DNA from: Brachypodium distachyon
Lineage: Eukaryota > Streptophyta > Magnoliopsida > Poales > Poaceae
Assembly: GCF_000005505.3 (NCBI RefSeq)
Contig: NC_016132.3
Coordinates: 19,768,501 to 19,832,500, forward strand
Reading direction: 5' to 3'
DNA: 64,000 nt
Shown here piece by piece: positions 33,922 to 45,929 of this stretch (its first letter is position 1; the number at the start of each line of letters is the position of its first letter). Position numbers and translations under genes: made by a program. The notes under the pieces are model-generated. The model was not told the DNA's origin. It did not search any database and worked only from the letters and a program-made list of their open reading frames with translations.

Positions 33922-35135
33922 GCAAAAAAAAAAGTCATTGAATAGGTGTTCTTCTCAACAACACTCTCAAAGATGAGTGAAATGTGCAATTTTCTCTGGG
34001 CTGCATGTCTTTTGGTCGCTTTGGAGGCGGAGTTGGGATTTTTTCTTGCATGTTGCGTGCATGGGTAGGACGAAGCTAGATCTATGTCTGCGTAGCGAAC
34101 TCGTCGTGCGCCGACGAACAACGCATTAGTGATTAGTGCATCACTGCAAAGTGTAAAGAGGCGAAATTAAGGGCTCTGCATCGCAACTGTCTGTCTATCT
34201 TTTAGGACTGGTGCTGGTCCGTTGTCGCTTGATTGGAGATTTCGATCGTAGGCCTGAGCTACACCGAAGAATAGCAAAAGTTGGATAAGGGGATTGTTGT
34301 TTGGCGGACGACCGCCCAAACGGAAGCTAGTGAACAAATTCTGACAGTCCGACTGTCGTTTTTATTTTTATTTTTTGGCAACTTTTTATTTTTTTAAACT
34401 TTATTTTGTTTTGAATTTTTATTTTTATTTCTGTCTTTTAATTTTTGAACTTTTATTTCTGAGCTTTTTATTTTTTAACTTCTAGTTTTTATTTTATTTG
34501 CAAAAAATTAAAAAAACTTACCCAAGGAGGGAGCGTGGGGCCCAGGTCCGGCCACCTGGCGTCGCGCGGAGGGGAGAGAGAGAGAGAGGGGGGGTCGGGA
34601 TAGCAGAGGGAGAGAACGAGATAGAGAGAGAGGAGGAGGTAGGAGAAACTCGACCTCGCATGGCGGGGTCCGCGGTCGAACGGGGAAGAGGTTTTTCGTA
34701 TAATTTGTTAGTTCCAAACAATTTCGCATTAAAAAAATGTTGCTAGGTTTGCTATCCATTTATTTGCTTTGTAGTGATCATCCCATTCGTGAAGATCGGG
34801 CACTCACCTTGCATAACAAGGAGAGCAATGTGCAACATGATACGGTTAGATTAGCTCGTGCTCCATATTATTTTACAGGAAGGTGGAAGTGGAACGCATC
34901 ATTAGGAACAGCCAAATTGGTTCATAATGCAAATAATATCAACAAACAAGCTACATTGATCTGAGGGTTTACCATGTGTATTTAGTCATGGCCATGTGCA
35001 TCATTTTGATGCAGAGGGCCGGGGTTTTCATTTTTCAACCACCTCCTTTTAGATTGTTTTGTATATTTAGTCTGTAAAATAAAGTTTACCGCATGTATCG
35101 AGGCATGTGTGCTAATCTATCTGATTTTACTTATA

Positions 35136-35267
35136 CGACTCTCTCCGTCAAATAAAAATAAAAAATGTCTTAACTTTGACCAAATTTGAATGCATCTATA
35201 CACTAAATTCTGTCTAGATACATCTAAATTTTGACAAACTTGAGACATGTTTTGTTGGACGGAGGAA
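35136..35267 (+). mobile_element. Stowaway MITE, third copy of the intron-3 family
   Basis: Left end near CTCTCTCCGTCAAATAAA, right end TTGTTGGACGGAGGAA then TA. It shares AATGCATCTATACAC and GTCTAGATACATCTAAAT with the copies at 14951 and 15202. Copy 1 of the segmental duplication lacks it, so it inserted after the duplication. Confidence 0.75.
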
Positions 35268-36068
35268 TACGGGGCATCCTTGCGCGAACACCACTGACGG
35301 ACGTCTCGCACAAATAATCATCGCCGGCGCGGGGCTCTGTCTGCATAACGTACAAATGACACTCCGACAGCATAGGACGTCGGCATTTCTGCTCCTGGCT
35401 CCGAGCCTCCGAGAATCCTCATCTCGTAATGAAAGCTCACGGCTGTACGTAAGCCTTTGTGGCATGATTGTGGCTTTCAGGGTTTGCGTGGTGGGCGTCC
35501 CCACTCAGTGTTAAAAATGAGAGCAAAGGCGTTTGTGGCATGAACATTGATTTCAGGGTTTACGTGGTGCGCGTCCCCACCCCGTGTTAAAAATGAGAGC
35601 ACACCAGGGACACTGAAAATGATAAATATCCAATGCACAAGATCCTCCTGCCCGCGTCCGACGGGGATCTGCCACCGTGGCGCTAGTTGCATCCTGATGG
35701 TTACTGATGCCGATCAACCTGGAATGCCCTTTACATATCAAGTCAGAATCCCTGTGGAGAGTTTATTATCGTACCCTGAGAGGGCTTCAGATGACAAGTA
35801 GCTAGTACTTGCTACGTAGATTAGCTAGTGCGCGCGCTAAAGCAGATAAGGATAATGTTCTGTTTTGTTTATATATGTGCACTTTCCCCTTTGTTACTGT
35901 CTTCTTTGTGTCCAAGGTTTTGGATGGAAGTGCGCATGGAAGGTATCATCCATTGATTGGCTGCGTCAGTTACTGCAGGTGCGTCGTTACTTTGTCTTGT
36001 TATATATGACAGGTGAATCGGAAGGTAAGTTTTGGGAAGCAGAAAGTAATTAATGGTATAGTTTTCTA

Positions 36069-37354
36069 AACGACGAAGAACAAGAGTTTTATATAATGTA
36101 TCTTTCACAGATAGTTGCACCGAGCAAGTAGACCTAGGGAAGAGAAAAAGTGCACCAAAAGCAAATATCTTGATCTATGAAAATACTTTTTAAAAACGAT
36201 CAGTGCAGAGTTGTTCATGTTATCCCTGTCATAAAGATACACCGTCTGAACATACTTAAGTCTGTTTTTAGCCATTCAGAGCAGAGCCGTTCAGGGTATG
36301 TGCACTGCAAGTATTTTCCTTGGTAAATATCTTCCTCTGAAACACTGCAAGTATCTTCCTTTGCAAATATCTTCATCTGCAAATATCTTCCTCTGAACGT
36401 ATTTTAGTCTGTTTAAACTTCAGAACAGAGCTGTTGAGGTTATGCACTGGCAAAGTGCCAAGTCGGCAAGTATATCAATCTTATATGCAAATACTCCTTT
36501 TGCAAATATCTTCCTATGAACGTAAACGCATCGGACAAGGGTTGTTCAAGCTGACTCCTAGAGACACTAGCTAGCATATACTGATTTGCAAATATCTGAT
36601 TTCGGTCGAATACTAGTTCTTTAAAGATTCAACCTTTTTTACTTGTTTAGGTTATCTTTCCCCCACAAGGATGCAGCATGCAAGCAAGTAACTGTCATCC
36701 TCGTAACCCATCACTCCCAATGGGCAACGCCATGCATTTGGTGCCATCAGTGAAAAGAGCTCGAGGGGTTCTACCAAGATACCTGCGACAGGTTGTGCAT
36801 CGCCGGTGACTGTATGACCATATCAGTGATATAATTCTCACAAGACAGTATTGAGTATTGTAATGTTTTGTACTGTATAATCTAGTGATTCAGCTGTATC
36901 TTGTTGATATTTCGTCTGTAATTCGGTAATCTCGGGCACAAAAAAAATTGTTTCCTCTTACAGTACAAAGATCACAGGCAACTACTGCCTCTTCGGAAGC
37001 ATCTTTGATTTCTGTTTTAAGATCACGGGCAACTCTACAAAGTACTGTCCATGTATGTGAGTATTATGTCCATGGCTGCCAGGGTTCGGCCCGCAAGGCA
37101 CTAGCTAGAGTGGGAGTAGGATATAGTAGTACTTGCCACTGAGCCACTCTTGCTAGTGCAAATCCGCCAAGTCCGCCGGAGGTAGTGGCCTCCAGCCCCG
37201 TGTATTCGAAGATGAGCAAAACCAAACATCTTTGCGTACTTTACATTTGTTTTAAGTGGTAGTTGACTTATCCACCGTAAAATCTCTCTATCATAAAGAT
37301 GCATCAATCAAATATTGTCCTTCTAACATATCATTCCCATTGGCGCCTCGAATG
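36069..37354. other. Interval with degenerate AAATATCTTCCTCTGAA repeats
   Basis: No supported gene. Between about 36160 and 36610 the words AAATATCTTCCTCTGAA, GCAAATATCTTC and AGAGCTGTT/AGAGTTGTT recur at irregular spacing, suggesting a decayed tandem repeat. A phrase near 36790 (GGTTGTGCATCG) recurs right of LINE-B at 44284, so LINE-B may have landed in a small local duplication. Confidence 0.5.
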
Positions 37355-37371
37355 GGCAAGGATATGATTTT
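37355..37371. repeat. Target-site duplication of LINE-B, 3' side
   Basis: GGCAAGGATATGATTTT, 17 bp, next to the poly(T) (minus-strand poly(A)) of LINE-B and identical to 44250-44266. Confidence 0.9.
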
Positions 37372-37536
37372 TTTTTTTTGAAAGAGCAGCCAAGCTGCTT
37401 GGTTAATTTGTCATAACAGCAAAATTACAGGGGTTCATTACAGCATGCCATATATCAGGCGGCACAGCGTTTCGCAGGGACCCACTTGCCATAACCCTAC
37501 GAACATACTTGGCGAGCTCATGAGCAACATGGATTT

Positions 37537-40500
37537 GTGCTCTACTCGATGCCTATGACACCTTGGGACATCTGTCTCTTGATTTCTTCAATCACATCGA
37601 AGTGCCCTGATCTAGCCATCTTGGAATCGTTAATTGCCGAGACCACCTTTATGGAATCCGTCTCCAGAACCGAGTTGAGGTCGTCAGCCAGCATCACACC
37701 TTCACGACAGGCAATGGCTTCGGCTTATTCCGCATTGTTCGCGTGCTCAATCCAGCCCCAGGCCGACTTAATCACCGTACGATTATCATCCAGCACAACG
37801 GCGCCCCAAGCCCCACACTTGTTTTCCTCCAGGAAGCTTGCATCCGTTTGGATCAACAGAGATCCCAGAGGGGCCGCGTTCCACACCGGACAGGATCTGT
37901 TCGACTGCGGTTCTGTCTGAGGCCGGCTACCAATCACCTTCCCAGATCCACTTGGAGCGCAATGCTTTTCGGGAATTGGAGTTCATCTAGGAACGACCGG
38001 ACGAAGTTCACGGAGTCCCCAATGGTTTTCTCACCCTTCACGAAAATAATGTCGTTCCGAAGGTCCCAGCACTTCCACCACAGCATTAGTAAATTAGCTC
38101 TAGTCTTCGCATCAATTTGATCAAGAATCAAGAGGACCCAATCACGCCCTCTGATAGAGAGGATGGATTCCGTAGGCAGGGTCCAGTGTGCCCTCATGGC
38201 TTCTCTTAGCGCTTTCGCTTTCGTGCACCACATTACCGCATGCTGGCCGTCCTCATCTTCCATTCCACAAATCTTACAGCGAGGGAGTTCCTTCTTAAAA
38301 CGTCTGCTTCTCTCCTGTTGAACCGCTAAGGCATTGTTGGCCAGTCTCCACGCAAGCACACGAACTTTTGGGGGAACATTGCATTTCCAGACCAGATTCC
38401 ATAGACTTCTATCACCGGAGGGATGTTCACTGGAGCCCTCAGGTTGATTATTATACCTCCTCTCAGCCGCCAGCTTACACGCGCTCTTGACCGTGAATAA
38501 GCATGTTTCCTCGGGGAGCCACGCGACAAAATCCTCCCCTTCAAATCTGGGAATTCTGATTTTGAGGATGTCATCGGCATCGATTGGGTGCATGATGTCC
38601 CGAATCAGAGGCTCATTCCAACTTTTAGTATCCTGGATCATCAATTGTGACACCCATCTAATTCTCGATCGGCCCCTAATGAGAGGCATTTTCAGGTTAT
38701 TTCTTGGGATCCAGTTATCTCTCCATATTCTAACTTTTTCACCCGAATTGATGCGCCAGACAATGCCCTCTTTGAGAAGCTCTAAGCCATGCATAATTCC
38801 CTGCCAGCATTGGGAGGACTTCTGAATAAAGGCAGTATCCGTCAGGGTTCTGTTAGGGTAATATTCCACTTTCAAAACCCTGGCACAAAGGCTGTCCCGG
38901 TTAACCAGGAGTCTCCAGGCTTGTTTAGCCAACAAGGCCTGGTTGAACAATTGCAGGTCCCGAAACCCCATCTCCCTCTGCATTTGGACTTGATCAACTT
39001 CTCCCAAACCAACCAATGGATCTTTTGGGTGTCTTTTTCTTCGCCCCACCAGAACTAGCGAATTTGTTGCATAATATCTTCGCACGAGCCCGCTGAAAAT
39101 CTGAAGACACTCATCGAGTAAGTCGGAATAGCTTGGAGGACCGCCTTAATTAGGACTTCTTTCCCTGTCGCAGAAAGGTATCTCTCATTCCAGTCCCCCA
39201 CCTGTTTACTTATTTTCTCGGTGATCGCCTGGAATTTCCCATTCTTTCTTTTCTCTTCGGGGATAGGAAGGCCTAGATAAGTTTCATCGAAAGCCTTGTT
39301 GGACACATTCAGGATATTAGCCACAGTGGTTCTATCCCTATCCGAGCAGGTTCGGCCCACTAGCAGCGAACATTTGGCTGGGCTCAAGCTTTGGTCCGTC
39401 CCTGCTTCGTACCTGGTTAGCACCTTTTTAATGTTGAGGGCTTGGCCTTGATCCGCCTTAAAGAACAAAAGGTTGTCGTCAGCAAACAGGAGATTAGAAA
39501 CTCCAGGGGGCCCAAAACACACCTTGAGGTCTTCGATTCTCCCCTTGGTCACCTCCTTACTGAGTAGTGAAGCCAAACCCTCAGCCACGAACAGAAAGAG
39601 AAAGGGGGATAGTGGATCCCCTTGTCTGAGACCTCTACTTGGCACAAACTGATCGAGGAGGTTGCCGTTGAATTTAACCGAATATCTAACGGAGGTTACA
39701 CAGTTCATGATCCAAGCAATCCACTTCTCCTCAAACCTCTTCTTTCGAAGGGCTAATTCCAGAAATCTCCAATCCACTCTGTCATAGGCCTTGGCCAGGT
39801 CCAGTTTGTAAGCACAAAACTTCCCATTACTTGAGGCACCGTTTTTGATAGCATGCAAACACTCAAACACAATGATGGCATTATCCGTGATCATCCTTCC
39901 CGAAACAAAGGCGCTTTGGGTAGGGCCAATGATTTCATCTAAGAAAGGACGAAGCCTATTTACCAGACATTTAGCCACAATCTTATACACCACATTGCAT
40001 AGGCTAACGGGCCTAAAATCCTTGATATTTTCCGGATTGGGCTTTTTCGGGATCAAAACAATAGTCGTGTCATTAACCCCCGCGGGCATCTGTCCTGTTC
40101 GAAAGAACTCCCTAACAGCTTTCACCACATCCTCCTTACAGACACCCCAATGTCGCTGGAAAAATCTAGCAGGGAACCCGTCTGGCCTGGGTGCTTTTAG
40201 AGGTCCAATTTGGAACAAAGCATCCCCAATCTCATCATCCGTAAACTCCTTGCACAGAGAACCATTCATATTGTCTATGACGCTTCTGTCCAGCACCGCC
40301 GTCACCAGCTGTGGCCTGACCGCATCATCAGCATTGTACAATTTGGTAAAGAAATCTTGCACAATCACCCCCATCTCATCAGGATTAGCAGTAACAGCCC
40401 CCATCTCATTTTGCAGATTGTTCATCTTGTTTTTCTTTACCCTTCAAGACGCTTTCCTATGGAAGAAAGCGGTTTTCCTGTCTCCGGCCTGAACCCACCC

Positions 40501-41541
40501 CTCTCGATCTCTGATGCCAGCCAATCTCCTCTTTATCCAGGAGTTCATCGATCTACTTTCTCAAGCGTAGACACTCTTGGCTACCCATCCTCCCATTTCT
40601 CCATTCAGCTTGCTCAAGCATTCTTCTCTTTTTCTTCAGTTGTTTTTTAATAGATCCAACAGTCTTCACACTCCAATTATGCAGAGAAGACATCACACCC
40701 GAAAGAACTTCGCTAACCTCCCCCAAGTCAGTTGGTTTCGAATGGCTCGTCCAGGCGGATGAGACCACTTCCCCCAAACTAGGCTCCCTCTCCCAGTATG
40801 CTTCATATCTCATCGAGGGATTAGTCCGGCGTTGGTCAAGGTCTTGCTCCAAAGAAAGTAGAATAGGATAATGATCAGACCTGCTAGGGATGAGGTGCTT
40901 CAGATTGGCCCCCGGGAAGGCGCTCGACCAACTATTCGAGGCCACGGCCCTGTCAAGTCTTGCCTTTACATTTTTATCCCCCAGTTGTTTGTTATCAAAG
41001 GTCCAGGGGACACCTTCAAAACCGATGTCAAACACGTCGCACTCAGCTAACACTTCCATAAAGTCTCTCATCTGCTTTCATTTCGGCGTCTAAAGGACTA
41101 GTGCTCCCTTTGCCACATACACTCGTTGAAGTCCCCAATAAGACACCAAGGTAATTTGCTCATATTTTTTATTCTTCTAAGCAGTCCACATATTATTAGC
41201 AGATGTTGATACGGTTCCCCATAAACAAAAGTACCTCTCCATTTTATTCCACTAGGCATCTCAAACATTATTACATCGATGTGTCGATGGCTAAGCTTTA
41301 TTAGGTTCAGCTGGACGCTCTCGTCCCAGAACATTGCGAGGCCTCCCCCCTTTCCTTTACCCTTGAAGGTGATGACGTTTTGGAGCCCGATCCTCCACTT
41401 CAGGCTTTCCACAACCTTGCACGACTGCCTAGTTTCCGAGAGGAAGACGACCTTCGGCCTGTGTACCTGCACCAGGTACATCTGTTCCTGAACTGTCCGG
41501 GGCTGGCCAATCCCCCGGCAGTTCCAATTGAGGATTTTCAT
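37537..41541 (-). pseudogene. LINE-B ORF2: endonuclease, reverse transcriptase, zf-RVT and RNase H, multiply frameshifted
   Basis: Begins at 41541 (MKILNWNCRGIGQPRT) with the endonuclease. That frame stops at 41098 and continues in another frame from about 41071 to 40553. The reverse transcriptase frame is 40425-39055 with PRPDGFPARFF, FRPVSLCN, GLRQGDPLSP and the catalytic FADD at 39475-39486. The next frame, 39085-37934, carries the LINE middle region and zf-RVT (VWKCNVPPKVRVLAWR, CKICG). RNase H begins in the frame 37937-37725 (LIQTDASFLE, GAWGAVV), and after a stop similar coding sequence continues to about 37537. At least four disablements, so not functional. Confidence 0.85.
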
Positions 41542-41732
41542 TGCTCCTGACAGGCGCCCTCATCATCACCTGTCAGATGACCGGCGGCCCCATGGCCGGT
41601 AGCCTCCAGAGTTCCCCCTTCATCCCCCATCCTGCTCTGTCCGGCCTCCTTACTGTCATACCTGCATCTTTTCTCTCGGCTGCTGGCAGCCCTTGCCCCA
41701 TCCGGCTCTTCATCGCTCCTCTTCCCCAAGAT

Positions 41733-44197
41733 CTAGTTCTGCGTCTTCGCGAACACTTCAGCAACAATCCTAGCGTCACGTTCCTTCACCTCCTTCAAGA
41801 TGCTGCTCCCGGGGGCGAAGCAAGTGCAAAGAGGTGGCACCTGCATGGCCTGCCACTGTCCCCCATCCTTAGCGGCATTACCTGGTATCTTCAGCGCAGC
41901 CGCCCCTCTCTCCTTTGACTTCTGTCTTCTCTGCCAGCTGGATTTGGCTTTCATCGTTGTGGCCTCCTGGATCTGCACTTGGTTCACTCCACCACTACTA
42001 CTAGTTCCTTGCCTATCCTTCTCTACAACTTTCATCCAAGTTACACCATCTACTACGTTGGCTATTACATTTTCAGGAGCTGTTACAGTTCTCTCCTCCT
42101 CAGAGGTTACAAGGGGTTTCGGTGCAATCCTAAGAGCCTTGCTCTTCTGGACCTGGTCCTTTCCTCTAGGCGCATCAGTTCTGGCCGACGAGCTCCCAAA
42201 GTCGAGGTGGCGTCTGGTTGAATTCTGGACAGCGCCCAGGTACAGGCTTCGATGCTCGAAGAAGCGATACGGCGATGCACGAAGTTGGAGGTTGTACTGG
42301 GTAACTTTCTCTTCCTCCGGCAGCATGCAGTCCCTGTCCCTGTGACCAACTAAACCACAGTAGAAGCAGAAATATGGGACTCTCTCGTACTTCACCTCGC
42401 ACCAGATGATCTTCTTGGCAAGCTCCCCATCTACCACCGGGTTCCCTGAGATTCTAACCCATCTTTGCAGAGGCCTATTTACATAAATCTCCACCCGAAC
42501 CCTCAAACAGTCCCCCCATGCTCTACCATTGTTATCAACTGAAACTTGCCTCACCCTCCCCAATATAGCACCTATCTGCCTACCATGCATCTCATTCATA
42601 AGGGGGAGGGGAACATCAAAGATTCTCGCCCAAATGGGTAGCGTATTAACCTCAACTTCACTCACCGCAACAATACCTTTGTAAGGGGACACCAGGAAGG
42701 CGTCACCCAGGTGGAGCCAGGGGCCACCGGCAAGGATGTGCCTGTAGTCGCCCTCCCTCTCAAGCTCGATGACGAAGCGATGGTCGGCGAAGTCCTTCTG
42801 AGTCATGCATCCCCGCAGTTGCCAGGCTTGACGCAAAGAGTTGAAGAGCTTGACGACGTTGCATTTTTCGACCGAGAGGAGGCGGCCGATGATCACCCAC
42901 CTTGACTTCATCTCTTCAATGATCTCGTCGAAGTTGACCACATAGTCAACCTCGTCGCATTCCAGGCGCATGTTGAGGCGCGCCCGGTCGAGCTGTCCAA
43001 CCCCAGCAATGATGGCATCAACCTTAGCCCTGCGATTGCTGTTTTCAATCTCCACGACCTTCTCCTTCCCCGGCCTACGCTGAAAAGGTGGGGAGACCTG
43101 CGCAGAGCTCCCATGTCCTTCAGCGCTGGCGGCAGTCACGTTGTTCTTGCAGTTCTGGGCCATGGTGGAATGGGAGGAATGCACGCTGGAATGGATCTGG
43201 CAAAGTTGTGGTGGACATGCCCACTCCCCCTGCCCTTTTATACGCCCCTGAGGTCTCTTCCTCTCCCTCCATCTGTGATCACCGATTTGTGCTTTCCAAT
43301 TCTGAAGATTTCTGAACCTACTCACCTTCCTAGTCAGGTACGTCCATGCACTCCTGTCAATCCGCCTCAGCCATCTCCTGCCCTGAAGCCGGCGTGAGAC
43401 ACTCAATCCAGACTCCTTTCCAATTCGCCTGGCCTGCCATTTCTGTTCCTCCATCATAGCGATCTGCTGCTGTCTTTCCTTCTCAAAGTCCGTCTCGAAG
43501 ATCACCACATATCCCCCCTGATTCTGCACAGCAGTAGCCCCCTGCTGAACCTTCACTAGACACACTCTGCTCACGACACTATCGGGCAGTCTGCTTTCAC
43601 CAGCACCTAATTCTGCCTCATCTCTGCTATGGGCTTGGCCCCTGGCGATCTCAGTAACATACACGGAGGCTTGGCCTCCCAACACAGCACCGGCAACATC
43701 ACCGGGATTCATGGGAGCAGGATCGGGGATTACCTTTGACGCGTGCCTCCGAGCTTCCACCCCTTTCTGGATTAGCGCTCCCAGTTTCGCCCTCCAGAGC
43801 GCCTCTTCCGGTGCCTCGCCTGGTAGCTACCTCCCCGACAGGTCCGCCGGCACGCCCTTCTTCACGCTGAGCTCAATTAGGTCCTTCACCTTCCTCCGAA
43901 ACCACGCCCGATCCAGGGCGTCAGCACCGGCCAGATCTGGGTCAGATCTAGATCCCCCGCCACTGACTTGGCCTCGAGCCTCCGCCCGACCACCCCGCTC
44001 ATCACGGTCAGATCTCGGTGCCAGATCCAAGCCTCCCGCCCGAATCCGGTAACCCTGGCACAGGTCCTCCTCCGCCTCCGAACCATCGAGGGGGAGCCCC
44101 CCCCCCCCCCCGAGCTCGCCAAGCCTTCGTAACTCTTACGCCGAACGGCACTGGCCGTGGGAACGTCAGCACCGCCGTGGCCCGTCGCCCCTAACAT
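41733..44197 (-). pseudogene. LINE-B ORF1: DUF4283 and CCHC zinc finger, broken at its N-terminus
   Basis: A long frame of 675 codons (43760-41733) contains a DUF4283-like domain (roughly 42950-42450: WVIIGRLLS, ADHRFVIELE, GGPWLHLGDAFLV, LPIWARIFDVPL) and a CCHC knuckle (CFYCGLVGHRDRDC near 42370-42330). The same frame extends upstream but has TAG at 43829-43827. The probable true start (MLGATGHGGADVPT, 44197) is in a different frame, separated by a 15-C run at 44097-44111 where a length change would shift the frame. It would encode the RNA-binding ORF1 protein of the LINE. Confidence 0.8.
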
Positions 44198-44249
44198 CGC
44201 TCTCTCCTAACATCCTCGCTCCCCTCTGTTTTATAACCAATGCAATTTT

Positions 44250-44266
44250 GGCAAGGATATGATTTT
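44250..44266. repeat. Target-site duplication of LINE-B, 5' side
   Basis: GGCAAGGATATGATTTT, perfect match to 37355-37371. Confidence 0.9.
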
Positions 44267-45475
44267 GCCAGCATGGTGTGGCAGGTTGTGCATCGGTCGA
44301 CTGTAACATGGTGATCCTCGGGTACAGAAAATTAACATGTGTTTTTGTTAATCTTCATCGACGTTTCTTCAAAAGCATTGTAAGCAACATCGATCAATCA
44401 AATGTCTCGGATAAAAGGCAACTGGCGCATCTTTTAGGATGAACGACCTACTACCACGGATGTAACGCATGTCGGAGTATAATCCTGTGACTAACAGTTT
44501 CATCTCTTCATTCCGCTTTTACGTTTTTTTTCTCTTTGGACGTGAATATTGACCACCTTTTGCAAACTTGAAGCTTACGGAGACAGGATTCAACTATAAG
44601 AGGAACAAATTTGATCATGCATGGAGGGAGCAAATCTCTTAGAAATAAATAAATTTCATAAATTATGTATAGGTGAATTTAGCTAATTTTATATGGGACA
44701 TGAAATCGGTGTAATTTTATAAGGGACATGAAATCGGTGAGGAGAGGAGAGTGCCCCCCCCCCCCTCCGTCCTTGGTCTCAAACGTATCCATTTCATTTA
44801 TTTATTTTATCAATTTGCTTTTCATTGGTTTGGTTTTTACTAATTTTTATTAAGTTTTAAAAATAAGATGCTTTTTATTGCTGTCCGCAAAAATACCATT
44901 TTTTAATCAACACTTGATAAAAAGCATTAAAAAAATTAGGAGCGTCGTTTTGAAAGAAACTTGAAGACAACACAGGTGAGTACGCTGAGGAGGGCACCAC
45001 GCGGCCCCTCACGTGGCCTCGGCCTGGGTCGCGCCAGTGGGGCGCATAGGGGCCCACCTGGTGACGCAACCTCCGTCCTCGGAACTTGGCTTCAAAACCC
45101 TAATTCACGACCTCTATAAATTTCCACGACATTCTGTTGCACTACTGTCGCATGTACATCACTTGAAAAAAAGGCTGCATAAAACTTTATTTCATAGTGA
45201 AAGTAGTATTCCCTCCATTCCAAAATAAATGATTTGGATTTGTATGGATTCAACAATGGTGACGATTATAGTACATATAGTTACATAAAACACACATCCA
45301 TGATAATTCGCCGTGTTTCTCATCGATAATACATCTGCAGAATTGGATTACTATGTACGCATAGTAGAACGATATCCCAGAAGTTTCAGTCGAAACAACA
45401 TCCTTGAGGCCTTCTAGCGTCACGAGTGACAGATCACACGTACGCTGGAGAGCACTCCTCCGGTCCGGCCTCAAT
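44267..45475. other. Gene-free interval
   Basis: AT-rich with no recognised gene. A run of C residues lies at about 44754-44764, and a lone Stowaway-like end (CCCTCCATTCCAAAATAA, near 45212) has no partner. Confidence 0.5.
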
Positions 45476-45929
45476 TTATCCTGCGCGAAACTGACACGTT
45501 AAAAGGTCTCCAAACCCGTCAAAGAGAAAGAAAGAAAAATCCTCCGTGCAGGCAAATCCCACGCACGTACGAATCGATCGAGTTGCAGTTGACGCTGGGG
45601 CTGATCTTGTAGGGCAGCGGGCAGCCCCGCGGCGCGGGTGAGGCACGGACCGCCCGCGGCGCCGGCGGCCACGTTCTTGAGGCAGACGCGGGCGGCGCGC
45701 CTGTCCGGCGTGGTGCGCGCGGCGGACACGAGCCGCTTGATCCCCGTGCAGCAGCCCCGCGGCACCGCCCCGCCCGACTGCACGTACCCGAGGCACGGCA
45801 TCAGCGTGTTGTACACCGTCGAGCACGACAGCGCCGCGCGCGCCCCGCCCGGCGCCACCGCCACCGCCACCGCCAGCATCACCACCACGAGTAGTACCAG
45901 CAAACCGCGCGTGTCCCGGCACGAGCCAT
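45476..45929 (-). pseudogene. Type 1 non-specific lipid transfer protein pseudogene
   Basis: Tandem paralogue of the intact gene at 48046-48532. The ATG at 45929 (MARAGTRAV) is out of frame with the mature protein because of small indels in the signal peptide, and its frame soon stops. The mature region reads ALSCSTVYNTLMPCLGYVQS. The first Cys of the CXC pair is replaced by Arg (ARVCLK). A 17-bp deletion after 45620 removes the LPARCGVP region with the seventh Cys and shifts the last Cys out of frame. The 3' intron (donor just below 45571, acceptor before 45480) is still recognisable. The TATA-like region upstream is shortened (CGTATATG near 46026). A short protein could start at an internal ATG, but it would lack the fold's disulphides. 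Confidence 0.8.

Larger units (their letters stand above)
32842..36068. repeat. Tandem segmental duplication, copy 2 (interrupted)
   Basis: Restarts with AAGGCAGCTGAGTTGT and GGACGGACATGCGCGGGCAG at about 32846, so it abuts copy 1. It is then interrupted from about 32905 to 34010, including the MULE-like element at 33140-33921. Homology resumes near 34010 and runs to GGGAAGCAGAAAGTAATT (36036) and GGTATAGTTT. It also contains a private insert at about 34290-34740 and a Stowaway at 35136. No gene is recognised in it. Confidence 0.75.
37372..44249 (-). mobile_element. LINE-B: full-length L1-type retrotransposon with RNase H
   Basis: 6.9 kb on the minus strand, bounded by a perfect 17-bp direct repeat and ending in poly(A), seen as T residues at about 37371-37379. 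Order on the minus strand is ORF1 (DUF4283 plus CCHC zinc finger), then ORF2 with endonuclease, reverse transcriptase, zf-RVT and a C-terminal RNase H. All ORFs are broken by stops or frameshifts. The perfect duplication suggests recent insertion, yet the coding damage is heavy; it may have been copied from an already defective source with trans-supplied proteins. Confidence 0.9.
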
